DNA of 64,000 nucleotides. It comes from Erodium maritimum. Its lineage: Eukaryota; Streptophyta; Magnoliopsida; Geraniales; Geraniaceae. A program made the position numbers and the translations under genes. Positions 1 through 12,569 of the stretch are shown here, in pieces. Under the pieces are notes generated by a model, which worked only from the letters and a program-made list of their open reading frames with translations, was not told the DNA's origin and did not search any database. The stretch is from assembly GCA_963921825.1 (NCBI GenBank), contig OY997589.1, positions 73,392,523 to 73,456,522 on the forward strand, in the 5' to 3' direction. The first letter of the stretch is position 1. Every line of letters starts with the position of its first letter.

Positions 1-920
1 AGGTCCAAAGAGGAGGACCGGTATTTCTACCGAGAACGAGCTCCGAGTCCGGCGAAAACCAGGCGAGAAACAAGGGCAGACCCAGACCAGGCCTAGACCC
101 AACAAGCAGGCCCAGATCAGAAAGGCCAGACCTGCCCAAAGGCCCAGGCCAGATAGGTCCAGGCCACACAAGCCCAAACCGAACTGGCCCAGACCCGGCC
201 CAACCCAGTAGTCATCTGACTCGGGCCAAACCCTACCCGGTTCAGGACCCGAGTAACCGGTCCGACCCGGGTCACCACCCGCCGCCAAACGACGGAACAA
301 CTCCGGTGGGGCCGGCCGGCCACCAAACCACCAAGCCGAAGCTGGGCTTCAGCGGATTGGAGCGACGCTAGCGAGCAAGAAGAGCAGCTCCGTCGGCGCC
401 ATCTTCAGAGCACCACACCGCGGACTTCCGAGCAGCAGACACGGCGAACAAACAAACTGACTCCGGCGAGACGCAGCAAGCAAGAACCACGAGGACCGGA
501 GTAGCAGATGTGCTCCAAACGGTAGATCCGAGCAAGGCAGCTCAGATCTACAACCCAAGCGGAAGGGCTCCCGCACCAGCTCAGACCAGCAACTCCGACT
601 ATCCGTTCCACCACCAGTCCGAGCAGACCCACCAAGCTCGGGGTTGGAGAAGAAAGGCTCAAGTCGTCAAGATTCGAACTCGAGCCGACGCACCTGGAGT
701 AAAGAGCAAAGGCCAAGGAAGGAGAAAAAAGGGTGGGGAGGGGAAGAAGGAAGAGGGTAATAGAGAGAGACCACCGGCGATGTCGTTGGCCGGAGGCCAC
801 GCCACCGCCGGTGAGGAGAGACGCCAAAGGAGCTACAGTAGAGAGGCGGCTAGGTTAAGCAGAGTAGAGAGGATTTTTCCATTATTAACATATCTAATTC
901 TCTTTTCAGAGCTGTAACGT
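1..920. other. GC-rich unassigned segment
   Basis: This stretch is much richer in G+C than the following 2 kb and is full of CCCAGNCC-like and GGCC-rich words, then GA-rich sequence around 700-780. Open frames on both strands (up to about 140 codons) have low-complexity Pro/Arg/Ser composition and no recognisable domain, so I read them as chance frames. The composition would suit the LTR or untranslated leader of an old retroelement cut by the window edge, but I see no terminal repeat, primer site or conserved protein to support that. Confidence 0.3.
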
Positions 921-1320
921 ATGTTGTGTTGTAAAATTAGGCACGAGTGACGGCCTCTTTAGACCCACAGGCGATTAGGGTGAAAAGAGAAGTCATATAT
1001 ATCAGTTGCGAAGAGAATAAGCTCCAAGAAAAATGTGTGTTCCTCGATCAAGATACCACATCTTCAGCATGACAAAGAACAATTGGGATGATAAGAGAAT
1101 AAGCTTCACAAGAATATGGTGTCGTCCATCGAGATCACATGCCATCAACATGTGACAATTGCAAAATTGAAAAAAAAGAGATACAAAACTTAGTTCGTTA
1201 AATAAAGCCTTGTGCTAGTAAAAGAATATTTTTGTCTGTTGAGAAAACTGGAAAAGGATGCTTTTATTTTAGTTTTGAGCTCTTAAGATAGTATTTTTTT
1301 CTTTCTTTCTTTTTGTAGTA

Positions 1321-1490
1321 GTACCTCCTATAAGACTTCGACATTGCCTCACTTTCGAAGAACCTCATCTATGCTCATCAAACAACCCCGTCTGGGATGA
1401 GTTTTTAAGGTTACAAGATCAATTCTTGCTCTGGTTCCACAACCATCAACAAGCAAAGAACCCAGCACCGCAGATGCTACGGGTAAGGAG
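1321..1490 (+). pseudogene. Exon-like coding relic of unknown gene
   Basis: A pyrimidine-rich tract ending in TTTTTGTAG (about 1297-1318) precedes a stop-free frame starting at 1321, and the frame runs into a GTAAGG donor-like site at 1491. It encodes about 56 residues with ordinary protein composition, including VWDEFLRLQDQFLLWF. No start codon or convincing neighbouring exon is visible: the next candidate block near 1600-1680 has stops in the matching frames. I do not recognise the family. It could be one exon of a decayed or captured gene, or a chance frame with splice-like edges. Confidence 0.3.
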
Positions 1491-1929
1491 ATTATTCTGA
1501 TTCTAAACTTAACTTGTAAAGAAGACTGTTTGTAATACTTTTTGGTTTAGCTTAACTTTTTAGTTTCATTTTGGAAATTCTTTGAATCAAGAAGCAAAGA
1601 GGGCAGGATAACATTTAAAGCCATATGGAATCCCTTTTAAGATCGGGCTCGACAGGACCAAACTGAAAGGCCTATCCGAGAGGTAATCTATATCAATTCT
1701 CGTAAACAGATAAACCCATTTCTGTAATAGGACAATGTTCAGTTAAGTGAACAAACATCAACCGAACCACAAACAGTCAACTAGCTCACAACTCTCCCAA
1801 ATGTATTATACTTTAATTCATTCACGATATCCATCTCATACTAAATTCTTGATGATTCGTATAAACTTGTTCAGACTGGATCCCTGAAAAAGGAATCAGC
1901 ATCACGGCTATAAATATCTAATTTTTTTG

Positions 1930-2570
1930 TTGTTGCACTATCTGTTAACTCCATCTATTCCTAAATCATAACATTTTTTAGAATCAGAATTAGTTTTGGT
2001 TCATGTCTGTATGCGTGAAAGATGTAGCGACTTGTTCGAGGCCACATTCAAAATTGAGGATTTGAAAGGCACGGAGAATCGTTCATGATATGCTTTTGCT
2101 CTGCAAATTGGCTTTCATATACAAAACACAGATGGGACGATACAACCTTTTAACTCTATATATTCTCAAATCACAACCTTTTTTTCAAAATAAAAACTGA
2201 TACAGAAAAAAGTTCAAATCAACTCATTATCAAGTTAACTTCTTAGAAGACTTGAAAAATACAAGACAACAATCATATTATTGCCTCGAGACCATTTTTT
2301 AAAAACTGAGGTTAAACCAGGAAACAGTATAAAAGAGGAACAAACCTAGATAAAAGTAATGATGTTGATTCATGTGTGTATGAATGAAAGATGTAGCGAC
2401 TTGTTCGAGGCCGTATTCAAAATTGAGGATTTGATAGGCACGGAGAATCGTTCATGATATTGCCAACCTTCAATGCAAATAGCACCATCTTTCTTTGATG
2501 CTTTTGCTCTGCAAATTGGCTTTCATATACAAAACAAAGACAACCTTAAAACAAGACTGCAAGAACAGCA
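1930..2570. repeat. Dispersed repeat, two partial copies (shared with 41850-42290)
   Basis: The block around 2150-2570 aligns base by base with 41850-42290, inside the COA3-like gene intron, in the same orientation; shared landmarks include GACTTGTTCGAGGCCGTATT and GGCACGGAGAATCGTTCATG. A second, shorter and more diverged copy lies just upstream at about 1930-2150, so the block is also tandemly repeated here. No terminal inverted repeat or coding frame is evident. It is either a low-copy non-coding transposon or a piece of a segmental duplication of the 42-kb locus. Confidence 0.7.
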
Positions 2571-2982
2571 AATGGAAACCTTAAACCAGAAAAGAAAATG
2601 GGAGGAAACCAGCGTAAAGCTTGAAATTGGATGGTTATGGAGGAACAAGATCTCGCAGAGAAGGATCGATGAATTTATGAGATTGGGGAGTGGGTTATAT
2701 AATATAGGGGATGTGGAGCGCATAACAAAACCCTAATTTTGTTGGGCCGATCCAACGGGTTAACTGGGTTGAGCCGAGGCTGGGATTTTATGGGCCTTAG
2801 CTTTATGCAAAGGCCATAACTTGAGGCTGAAGGTGGGACTGGGAGCTTTTCGGTGAAACTTGTGAGAACACCAGGGGTTCTTTAGCCTGTTTGAGGTTGG
2901 AAGAGGAGTCTTTTTTGTCCAAGTATATGGTATATACTCTTTCAAACAAGTAACATCATACAATACTAAAGTTCAGGAGATA

Positions 2983-4785
2983 GGGAAGAAATCAAATAGA
3001 AACCACTCCTTAACGTAAAAACTGTGTGAATCAATCCAAGCCATTCATTTTAAGAATGGATGAATGAGATGCAATTGAGTGGTTGACTTGTTGATTGCAA
3101 AAAAACAGCACTTTTTAATTAAGTAGTAAGGGCTTTTTAGTAAAACTATCATATATTTTTTTTTACCAATTCACTAATTTAAATTTTCCCGCTTCGTTTG
3201 AACTCCGATTGGCTTCAAACTTGCGCCATTAGTTTTGTTTTTTCAAGGGCTTTCTATCAAGATCAGTCATGAATATATTTTGAAGCACGAAAAAAAATTA
3301 TTTTCGGGGTTGATTTTTTTTAAAAAAAAGTTAAGTCTGGGTAATTTTTATCAACACTATACACTGGATTTATCAACACTATACACTGGATTTATCAACA
3401 CTATACACTGGATTTATCACCTCATTTTCCAAAGTCGAACATGATTTTTATCACATCATGACATGTTTTTTATGAACACTAACACTAAACACTATGCTTA
3501 TCATTAAATTACACGTGTTTTTATCATCTCATCACTTTTTTTTATCAACACTAAACTCTAGGTTATCACCCTTATTTCGGGGCTGATTTTAAAAAAAGTT
3601 AAGTCTGGGTAATTTTTATCAACACTATACACTGAGTTTATCAACACTATACACTGGGTTTATCAACACTGAACACTAGTTTTATCACCTCATTTTTCAA
3701 AATCGAACATGATTTTTATCACATCATCACATGTTTTTTATGAACACTAAGCACTAGTTTTATCAACACTAAACACTATGTTTATCATTAAATTACATGT
3801 GTTTTTATCATCCCATCACATGTTTTTTTTTATCAACACTAAAATCTAGGTCATCACCCTTATTTCGGGGCTGATTTAAAAAAAAGTTAAGTCTGGGTAA
3901 TTTTTATCAACACTATACACTGAGTTTATCAACACTATACACTGGGTTTATCAACACTGAACACTAGTTTATCACCTCATTTTCAAAAATCGAACATGAT
4001 TTTTATCACATCATCACATGTTTTTTATGAACATTAAGCACTAGTTTTATCAACACTAAACACTATGGTTATCATTAAATTACATGTGTTTTTATCATCC
4101 CATCACATGTTTTTTTTATCAACACTAAACTCTAGGTTATCACCCTTATTTCGGGGCTGATTTTAAAAAAAATTTAAGTCTGGGTAATTTTTATCAACAC
4201 TATACACTGGATTTATCAACACTATACACTGGATTTATCAACACTGAACACTAGTTTTATCACCTCATTTTCCAAAATCGTACATGATTTTTATCACATC
4301 ATCACATGTTTTTTTATGAACACTAAGCACTAGTTTTATCAACACTAAACACTACTTAGCACTAGTTTGATACTCCGATATAAAAAAATTATTAGTGAAG
4401 ATTTATCAACACTAAACATTGTTTTTATCACCCTAATATAAATTTTTATTTTCGTGGCTCAAAATATATTCATGACTGATCTTGATTTAAAGCCCTTGGA
4501 AAAAGAAAAATATTGGCGCAAGTTTGAAGCTAATCGGAGTTGAAACGAAGCGGGAATGATTAAATTAATGAATTGTTGAACAAAAAAATGGACACTTGTC
4601 CACATGGCACCATGCTATTACAATTATGCCCTTGCTTGTGTGAGATAGGAAGAAATTGGCGTGAGTTATGGTGGAATTGGGGTGATGATGTGGCATTATG
4701 GTGAATGTTGGATCTAAAGGGTGTGTGGCTAGGATTGGTTCACACAGTTTTTAGGATAAGAGGAGTTTCTATTAGATTTCTCCTC
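2983..4785. mobile_element. Non-autonomous foldback MULE with 10-bp TSD
   Basis: The element is flanked by a perfect 10-bp direct repeat TCAGGAGATA (2973-2982 and 4786-4795). Its ends are inverted: GGGAAGAAATCAAATAGAAA on the left pairs with GAGGAGAAATCTAATAGAAA read from the right. Inverted similarity extends inward through AAAACTGTGTGAA and then a second long block (about 3180-3300 against 4440-4560). A 9-11 bp TSD plus long inverted ends is the Mutator-like signature. There is no transposase frame, so it must have moved with enzyme supplied in trans. The middle is a tandem array, listed separately. Confidence 0.85.
3331..4350. repeat. Internal tandem array of the foldback MULE
   Basis: Four units start with TTAAGTCTGGGTAATTTTTA (third-position variants occur) at 3331, 3599, 3887 and 4174, giving periods of 268, 288 and 287 bp; the fourth is partial. 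Inside each unit shorter words such as TTTATCAACACTATACACTG repeat two or three times with a 20-bp step. It is A+T-rich, with no open frame that persists between units. Confidence 0.85.
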
Positions 4786-4959
4786 TCAGGAGATATACTT
4801 GATATAAGCTAAAGAAATACCCGGACCCCTCTATTTGGGACAAAAAGGTGGGCCAGTATATTTGGCTAAGAAAAATAATCTACATCATTCGGTAGAAGAG
4901 AATTGATAACAATAGATACACACAATCATACGAGGCCAAGAGACTAAACTCCCGTAGAG

Positions 4960-5918
4960 GAGGTTGCTTTGGATCGATGTGATGACTTTGGGATCGCCTT
5001 GTGAAACATGACCCTCTTAGATAGGGCCATGAGAGAGTTGGGAGATGAAATTATTCAATCTCCCATCAAACTCAGGGCCTATCATCCTCTCGACAAGGCT
5101 GTTTTTCAGCCTTCGTCGGTATAAGTAGGTCATGAACCTACTGGGCTTCCATCATATTCTAATTGATGTCCATCAGAACAAACGAGTGCTTCTTGGAACT
5201 CGAAACATCTGCCCCTAGACGGGGCTCCTTCTCCCTAGCCAGAGCCTTTAAGTCTTCTCCTTTCTCGGGATCCTCTTTATTGGCTGCTTCTTCTGTTGCG
5301 CCTTCTGCATCTTCTCCACCGTGGGGGGCACTTTCTAACTTTGCACGAATCCCGCTAAGATCTCATGCTGGAGGAGGTGCTGAATTGTGGGTCTCTAGGG
5401 CGTCTCACCCGAGGACTGATCCAGTGTCCCCAGAGGTTGTGTTTCCCCAACCAAAGTCCATGGTACCTCGCCCTCCTTCAGGTTCCTGTTCACCCAATCC
5501 GAGTTGAGCTCAGGTACCTTCAGGTTATGCAGAGCTGTAGATTTGACGGTCCGTGGGGTCGGGGATCATACTACTGATCCCTTCCTGCGTTCCACATCCT
5601 TGAACATTATCATCGGTGTGGGGTTTCCGATACCATGATCGATAGGCAGAGCTATTAATTCGAACATTTCTAGACTTGGGGCAGGTGCATCACCCCCCGG
5701 GACTCCCGACATACCTGGGCGGGGTGGTTCAATTTTTTCCTAGTTTCTTGTCACAATATCCGAACAAAAAAGATTAACAGAAGGGGGGTTCACATTATTA
5801 GGTGGTTATGTGCCCGATTGTGGCGGCATGACGTTCCAATCCGTTCGAAAAAACCCTTCTGATTAGAGTGATGAGGTGCTCAAAGAGAGTCCCCACAATA
5901 TCTAGCTAGTTGACGACA
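4960..5918 (-). mobile_element. LINE ORF1 relic, 3' half
   Basis: Read on the minus strand, this segment gives Pro/Lys-rich coding-like stretches interrupted by several stops, directly continuing the zinc-knuckle ORF1 relic on the far side of the solo LTR at 5925-9343. The basic, proline-rich composition after the CCHC knuckle is usual for plant L1 ORF1 C-termini. I see no reverse transcriptase and no poly(A) tail at the low-coordinate end, so its 3' boundary is not defined; 4796-4960 is unassigned. Confidence 0.4.
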
Positions 5919-5924
5919 CAATCT

Positions 5925-8900
5925 TGTAAGAACCACTCCCAGTCAACGCCAGTCAAATCGGCGAAAAACGGGAAAATTTAAAATTTTGGGTCAGACACTT
6001 AAATGAACCTAAATTTGACCCCGAGGGTCATACCAGACTTAAGTTGACCCCGATATCAATCAAAGTGAGTTCTGGGGGACTCAGGGCAACTTTCTGACCA
6101 ATTTGGGAAAGGTTGACATTTTGCCGGAAAAGTCAACCGAGCGACGTTTTGGTCCGTTCGAGGCTCGTTTTGGATCCAAAAAGCTTAGCCGTCGTTACAG
6201 AGGTCTTAGTTGAGCCGTTTCCTTGTAGCCCGTGAAGTTTCGTAATTTCTTGGAAAATGGGCCCGTTCGGGGCCCGAGACGGCCGAATTTCGCGAATCTG
6301 ACAGAAAAATATCTTCAAGGATATTTTTAAAAGAGGTGGGACCCACTTGCCACTTGTCACACAAGTGGTGGTGTTAGGTAATTTTGAACAAATCAAAAAG
6401 GATGAAGCTTGTGGTGTTCGGCCATAGTTCAAAAAAGAGAAAAAAAAAGAGAAAAGAAGAGAGAGAAAGAAGAGAGAAGGATGAGAGAAATAGAGAAGAA
6501 AAAGCTTAGGGTTTAGGGATTTCCCGACGATCCAACCAACGGATCGTCTCAACGATCGAAGAATCGAGATCCCATCGTCATTCCCTACGGTGAGAACCTA
6601 ATTGATTTTCGTTTTGGTACGTTTGAAAGTTAGGGTTTGGGCTTAAACGGGTTAAATATGGATGAGTCGAGGTATAGGGTTCGTTGGGATCGTTTTGAAG
6701 CGAAAAGGATCGGTTTCCGATGACCGGAGGCTTGGGGGAGCTCCGGCCACCGTGGATGGTGGCTGGCCGGAGCTGGGTGGTGGTTGGTCGGAGCTAGGAC
6801 CGGCCACCATGGTGGTGAACCGGTCCAGCCACCCACGGGTCTTGATGGCTGGGTGGGGCCCACGTGTTCGGGTCTCGGGTTTTCGTGTTCGGGTGGTTTC
6901 GGACGATCCCCAAGTCGTTAATCCACACCCGGAACGAATTTTGGAATTAAATTGTAAAAGTTGGAAATGACGGGTTTAGAAACTTTAAACGCAAATTAAA
7001 TTGCACGGAAGTCGGAAATTGATTCCGTCGATTGCGTTGGAACCCTTGAATTATTCTAAGTTAGTAGAAACGAAAACGGGAATTTTCAGAGCCCCGGAAT
7101 GGCGTTTTCCAATCCCGGGCAGATTCACCGAGCCGGGCGAATCGGGCCTTTCCGGGCCCATTATTGACAATGTCGAGTAATTGGGAAGTTTGGGAGTGAT
7201 CGACATTGTCGGGGTTGCATTTGAGCGTCAAGTTCATTAAAATTCAGCTTTGCCTGCGAACTTAAAAAGTGTTTTAAATTGTGGTCATGTTAGATCGTGC
7301 CGACGACCGCGGAAAGGGAAGCTGGGCGAGTGATCGCGAGCACGCCGGTGCTTGGGCGTGGACTTTTGAGAAAACGTTACGAGGTAGGGAAAAGTAGCCA
7401 GATCTCGGCCTTGACTAGGGAAAGTTAACAGTAGAAATGCATGTGACACCTAGTGGTGTCGTAGGATGAGTAAGTTTATCGAACACTAGAAATGCAGGCG
7501 AAACTTAGTGGTGTCGTATGATACGTGAACGTATCGAACAATAGAAATTCATGTGACACTTAGTAGTGTCGTAGGATAAGTGAGCTTATCGAACAATAGA
7601 AATACTGGTGGCATTTGGTTGTGCCTGAGGTTGTGGGTGGCCATGAGTGCCCGTGGGGAGTTGAACCCGTATTTTACCGTTGTGTGTCTTGGGTGGCCAT
7701 GAGTGCTTGTGGGGAGTTGAATTCGTGTTTTACCGTTGCGTGTCTTGGGTGGCCATGAGTGCCCGTGGGGAGTTGAACCCGTATTTTACCATTGTGTGTC
7801 TTAGGTGGCCATGAGTGCCCGTGGGGAGTTGAATTCGTATTTTACCGTTGCGTGTCTTGGGTGGCCATGAGTGCCGGTGGGGAGTTGAACCCGTATTTTA
7901 CCGTTGTGTGTCTTGGGTGGCATGAGTGCCCGTGGGGAGTTGAATTCGTATTTTACCGTTGCGTGTCTTGGGTGGCCATGAGTGCCGGTGGGGAGTTGAA
8001 CCCGTATTTTACCGTTGCGTGTCTTGGGTGGTCAGGTGTGCCTTTGGGGTGTTGGACCCGTGTTTTTACTGTTTGTGTGTCGTGGGTGGTCAGGTGTGCC
8101 TTTGGGGTGTTGAACCCGTGTGTTACTGTTGGTGTGTCGTGGGTAGCCATGTGTGCATTTGGGGTGTTGACTCGTGTATTACTGTTGGTGTGTCGTGGGT
8201 GGCCATGTGTGCCTTTAGGGTGTTGACCCGTGTATTACTGTTGGTGTGTCGTGGGTGGCCATGAGTGCCTTTGGGGTGTTGACCCGTGTACTATTGTTGG
8301 TGTGTCGTGGGTGGCCATGTGTGCCTTTGGGGTGTTGACCCGTGTATTACTGTTGGTGTGTCGTTGGTGGCCATGAGTGCCTTTGGGGTGTTGAACCTTG
8401 GGTGTTGATTGTGATTGCCTGAGGTTGGGGGCCCGCTTGACAATAAAGGGGTCCTGTGGTCGCGCGCGTGGGGGTTGGCTAGCCTTCCGACTAACCATCG
8501 GTAAAGTTGTGCATTCTTCTACGACGAGGTTGGTGGCCTGCCTGACAATAAAGGGGTTCTGTGGTCGCGCGCGTGGGGGTTGGCTAGCCTTCCGACTAAC
8601 CATCGGTAAAGTTGTGCATTTCTTCGGCGATGAAGGGCGGCTCCCCTTCCGACTAGCTATCGGAAAAGTATCGCGGTACGTATCGCTAACAGGTCGACCG
8701 CCTGGCCCGACTGCGTTCGGGGGAAGTTGTGTGGGGCAGGCTCAAGCCCAGCCGGATAGCAACCGACACTGAGTAGTTGGAGTGCGATCCTTTGTGATCC
8801 TGATTGTTGTGTGCGATCCTTTGTGATCTTGGGTGTTGCGGGGTTATCTTTTGTGTCTTTGGTGGGGGTCGTAACCGCTGTGTCGGGTCTACATTACGCG

Positions 8901-9343
8901 TCCGGGATTGAGTTGGTTGGGGAAAGTAATAGTTTTCGGGTGACAATCGGGTTACTTGAGTTTGGGGATAGTGGTCCCTGATGTTTGGTTTGTTGTTGGT
9001 ATTTCCGGCATTTTCTGCTAGTATGCCGTAGTCAGTCTGGTATCCGAGGTGGTGAGCGAACGCTCACCCCTAGCTGCTTTTCCTACAGGTACTGGTCGCG
9101 AGACAGACTAGGGGAACTCTCGAAGTTGGAAGAGCTGGGAGCGGGAGTCCGGGTTTTTGGGAGTTTAGCGACGTACGCTTTGTGTTTTTGTCCGCTTGTT
9201 TTGGACGTGTTTTCAGTTGCTAAATATTATTTTGTTTAACTCAAAGTGGTAATTTTAAGCGGTTTATTAAAATGTTTGAAAACTGTTTTATTGTTTCACC
9301 GTTCGCGTTTCGGGTTCGGTTCTACCGAATTCGGGGCGTGACA
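5925..9343. mobile_element. Large solo LTR, copy A (Ty3/Gypsy-like)
   Basis: A 3.4-kb block starts TGTAAGAACCACTCC and ends GGGGCGTGACA (TG...CA) and is flanked by CAATCT at 5919-5924 and 9344-9349. The same block occurs inverted at 36349-39956. No internal coding region lies next to it, so a solo LTR left by LTR-LTR recombination is the simplest reading; a non-coding LARD-type element is the alternative. The ends and length resemble large LTRs of Ty3/Gypsy chromoviruses, but the lineage is inferred from the termini only. It is a non-coding fossil. It inserted into an older LINE ORF1 relic. Confidence 0.8.
7636..8395. repeat. Minisatellite inside solo LTR copy A
   Basis: A tandem array with a 56-bp period is easily seen from GGTGGCCATGAGTGC at 7636, 7692, 7748, 7804 and 7860. 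It then passes into variant units containing GCCTTTGGGGTGTTGA up to about 8395. Two imperfect units of about 115 bp (GGTAAAGTTGTGCATT and flanks) follow to 8620. Open frames through the array are by-products of the repeat. Confidence 0.85.
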
Positions 9344-10260
9344 CAATCTAGTTTACATGACCAAGGCGGCCACACCGATAACAAAAATCCAGCAATTTCT
9401 CGTACTTCAGCTGTACCTTCAACGACTTTGTGTTTTCATCTAGTTGCAAAATCAGGTGGCGCCGTAAAGGTCCTGTGGCGTCCAGTTTTACCCGGAGCCA
9501 AAGGAAGGTGTCCCAGCCCCGAGGTTTACTAGGGCTTCTCAGAGTCCTTGTCCGGTGGAATTCTACTTCCATACCCAAACTTTGAACAATAAAGGCCCTC
9601 ATCTGCGAGGTTCTAGCCTCGATCGGAGGATGTCAAAGGCCCAAAACGACATTCGGATGGAGCGGAAGCAGAAGCTTTCCGACTGGGTCCTTGGCGGTAG
9701 AGGCCTGAGGAGGAGAATCGTACTGTAGAACGAGCACGATTTTCTAACCTGGATGTCGTCCATCGTCTCTTTTGAGGGGAAGTAAAACACAACGATCTTC
9801 TCAGTCAATGGTTGGACCATAAGGTCATCCACGTTCCATGCATTAGTAATAATGATACATAAAGAACGAGACCTTACTCGTTTGTCCGCTAGTAGACGGT
9901 TGACCAGCACAAAATGGTAGCGAGAGTCGTCAAGGTTTGGGACCGTGTTTGTTGGAACCTCCATCATCTCGTCGTCGTTCTCGTGGAAATCATTGGTTAA
10001 GGACGTCCCGAGTGACACCTTATTGAGTTTCTCTTGAACCGCATCTAGACTCATTGGCGAGGAGTCAAGATGCGATTTGGGTCCGGTCGATGACTCAACG
10101 GGTTGGAGATGCGATTTTAGGTACTCCCCTAGAGTTGTATGTCAGTTTTGGTCGGCGAATATTGGTGGTGAGGGGGTTATAGGATCTGGAGTGGCAATTG
10201 GCCTTAGAGTTGGGGTCAGGAGGACGTTAAGAGGTTAAGAGAGGTAGGGTATTTTGGGTA
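9344..10260 (-). mobile_element. LINE (plant L1) ORF1 relic, 5' half
   Basis: On the minus strand 9599-10054 encodes a DUF4283-like region (RYHFVLVNRLLADKRVRSRS, IVVFYFPSKETMDDI) and 9344-9602 the following part ending in a CCHC-type knuckle, FCYRCGRLGHVN. This order, DUF4283 then zf-CCHC, is that of plant L1 ORF1, an RNA-binding protein that coats LINE transcripts. The two frames differ, so there is at least one frameshift near 9600. The knuckle is cut immediately after GHVN by the solo LTR at 9343. No ORF2 is present. Stand-alone DUF4283 proteins are a less likely alternative. Confidence 0.7.
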
Positions 10261-12569
10261 TTTTAATAAAAAGTTCGGGTCATGTGTAGTGCACATGACC
10301 ATTTTCTATCCAAAAATAGATAGCAGGCATGAAAGTGACAAAAACATAATTTTATGGTAGTGAGATGAGAGGGAATAAAGTTAGGGTAGTGGAAATCAAA
10401 TACGCAAGAGTTAAGGTAGTGGGATGTACTTTTAAATTACATTACACTTGAATTACAAAAACAATACATTTATACATATAATAAATTTAATTAGCTAAAA
10501 TAAATAATAATATTTACATACATGAATATAATTATAAAAATATAATATATTATAATGTATCTTGATTTTATTAATATTCTTTAATTAATTCTATGAACAT
10601 TAGAATGACTAAATAAAAAAAATGAAACAAATGATACCTTGATTTTATAAATATTTTCTATTTAATGTCATGAACATTTAAATTACAAACGATAAAAAAA
10701 GGAAAATAAGGTGATAGAGAGAGAGAAATTTTATAAATATTTTTCATTTAATGTTATAAATATTTTAATAATTAAACAATAGAAAAAGGCAAATAAGAGG
10801 AAAACGTAGTAGCCGATGTATTTGTGCGGCGGTAATGTTATCGCCGCAAGCCCAAAAATTCATAGATCCGCGGATGTAATCGGCATGTGATGTGGTTTTC
10901 ATCGACATATTGAAAAAGTCTCATCCTTTCAGTCGACAAAACGTCGTCTGCTGTAGATGCTCTGAGTTGGAGAAAGATGGAGATAATGGAGATTTAAGTG
11001 TAAACTTCTCATCCAAGGTTTGTCTCTCCTCTTACTCCTTCAACTACAAGAGCATCGTATAGTCTTGTGAATTTCTAAATTAATGGTGTTTTCTGAAGAG
11101 CATCGTATACACCTCTCATTGTATAGTCTTGTGAATTTCCAAATTAGTGGTGTCCCCAATCCCTCTTTCTCTATGTTGAAATTACGTCGAGGAAAAGGTT
11201 AAAGCCATGAGAAGCAATGACGACCAAGAACTGAGTTGAAATAATTACAATGACTATTGGCATCAACTCAATAAAAAGATTATAAAGTTCCGCAATGGTC
11301 TATATTCACTTACATAGTACGCGTGGATCGGTACAAACCCACATGATCTGTATTCACTCATAGAACGCGTGTTTCGTCGTGCCCTAACTATCACTCTTTC
11401 ACTGGTTTATTTGTACCCTTCTACATGATGGTACCCCTCACGGCCACTAATCACTCGACAACAGCTCCGTCCTAGCGTAGACGATTTAAGTAAAGCCTCT
11501 TCATTTATCACTTGATTCAAAGGATCCGATACTTTCCCCTATTCTTGGCAGAATAACGAAAGAATTCGTTTCTTAAGTAGCCACCTGGGCCGTCTTGGAA
11601 TGGGAATAAAATGAGTTAGATAGACTGATCTTTGATCGCTTTTTGGAAAGACATAAAAGGGTGGCATATCCGGGCCAGGGTTTGAAAATAGACCTAAATG
11701 CTAACATTGGGCTATCTTTCACTCCATTCCAATAGAATGGGGAAACGAGCATAAGCATCATTTATCTAGCCATCCCTCATGGCATATCCGTGTTCATCCC
11801 AAGCTTTGTTGGGACTAGACAAACCCTATTTCTTGAGCAAATTTTAAAGTTACTGAAAAAAATATATAGCCAATATGTGGTTTTGTCATACAATGAGATC
11901 CAATTTGTTTGTACTATTAGGTTTGGCCAATTACCTTGAGTGAGACTTAACGTGTACACCTTTTGTCATGAAGATGTGATCTTATCCACCGATGGGGTAT
12001 TTTCTACTCTCGTCATATGAAAAGATATCAAATAAGAAACCACATGAACTTCTTATTTTTGGTTGATAACCTATGTTGGCTGAGTAAGCCCACTATCCTT
12101 AAAAGGGTTCCATCTTATGTCGGGTTAATGTTCCACCTCATGTTGGGTTTAGGGCTTAGTTGAACCAAAATGCTTTACTTGTAGCCTAGAGATTTATTTG
12201 GCACTAGGCTTCGATAATGCTTTCTTTCCTGGTCTTGGATTAAATCTCTGTTCTCCTTTAAGTTTATAAGCTTTGGTTTAGGTTTAATCATATAAGTTTA
12301 CCTTATACCCATTAATCAATCTCTCATAAACATTTAAGTTTAGTCTATTTGTAGCCTTGTGTTAGGCCTAGGTTGTGTAGGTTGTCATTCACTTATTGTT
12401 TTACGCATATTTATAACTCTTCTTTGTTAGGACAAAATATCCTTGTAACACTATAAGAGAGTTACGAGACTTTGGTTTAAGAGAGTTCAACCTACATTGG
12501 GTTTTTGTTACTTCATATGACCACATTCCAATGTAAAGAAGTCAAGTTCAAAGGATTAAGAAATTGATA
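10261..12569. other. A+T-rich intergenic DNA, no gene recognised
   Basis: About 10440-10800 is extremely A+T-rich with repeated ATTTAATGT(T/C)ATGAACATT-like words. The remainder has only short frames without domains. Near 11035-11160 the words CATCGTATA and TAGTCTTGTGAATTTC repeat within 70 bp. This sequence was continuous with 17384-19526 before the MULE at 12579-17374 inserted. I see no RNA gene or promoter. Confidence 0.5.

Noticed and set aside
117-917. Several overlapping frames of 69-140 codons on both strands
   Set aside because: G+C-rich low-complexity sequence in which stops are rare; no domain and no splice or promoter support.
3331-4350. CRISPR-like regular repeats
   Set aside because: Units are adjacent and diverged with no unique spacers, in a plant MULE.
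5163-5507. Plus-strand frame of 114 codons
   Set aside because: It lies antisense to the LINE ORF1 relic and shows Ser/Pro-rich shadow composition.
7636-8395. Long open frames (up to 144 codons) on both strands
   Set aside because: They follow the 56-bp minisatellite; repeating Cys/Trp/Val words are a product of the repeat, not a gene.
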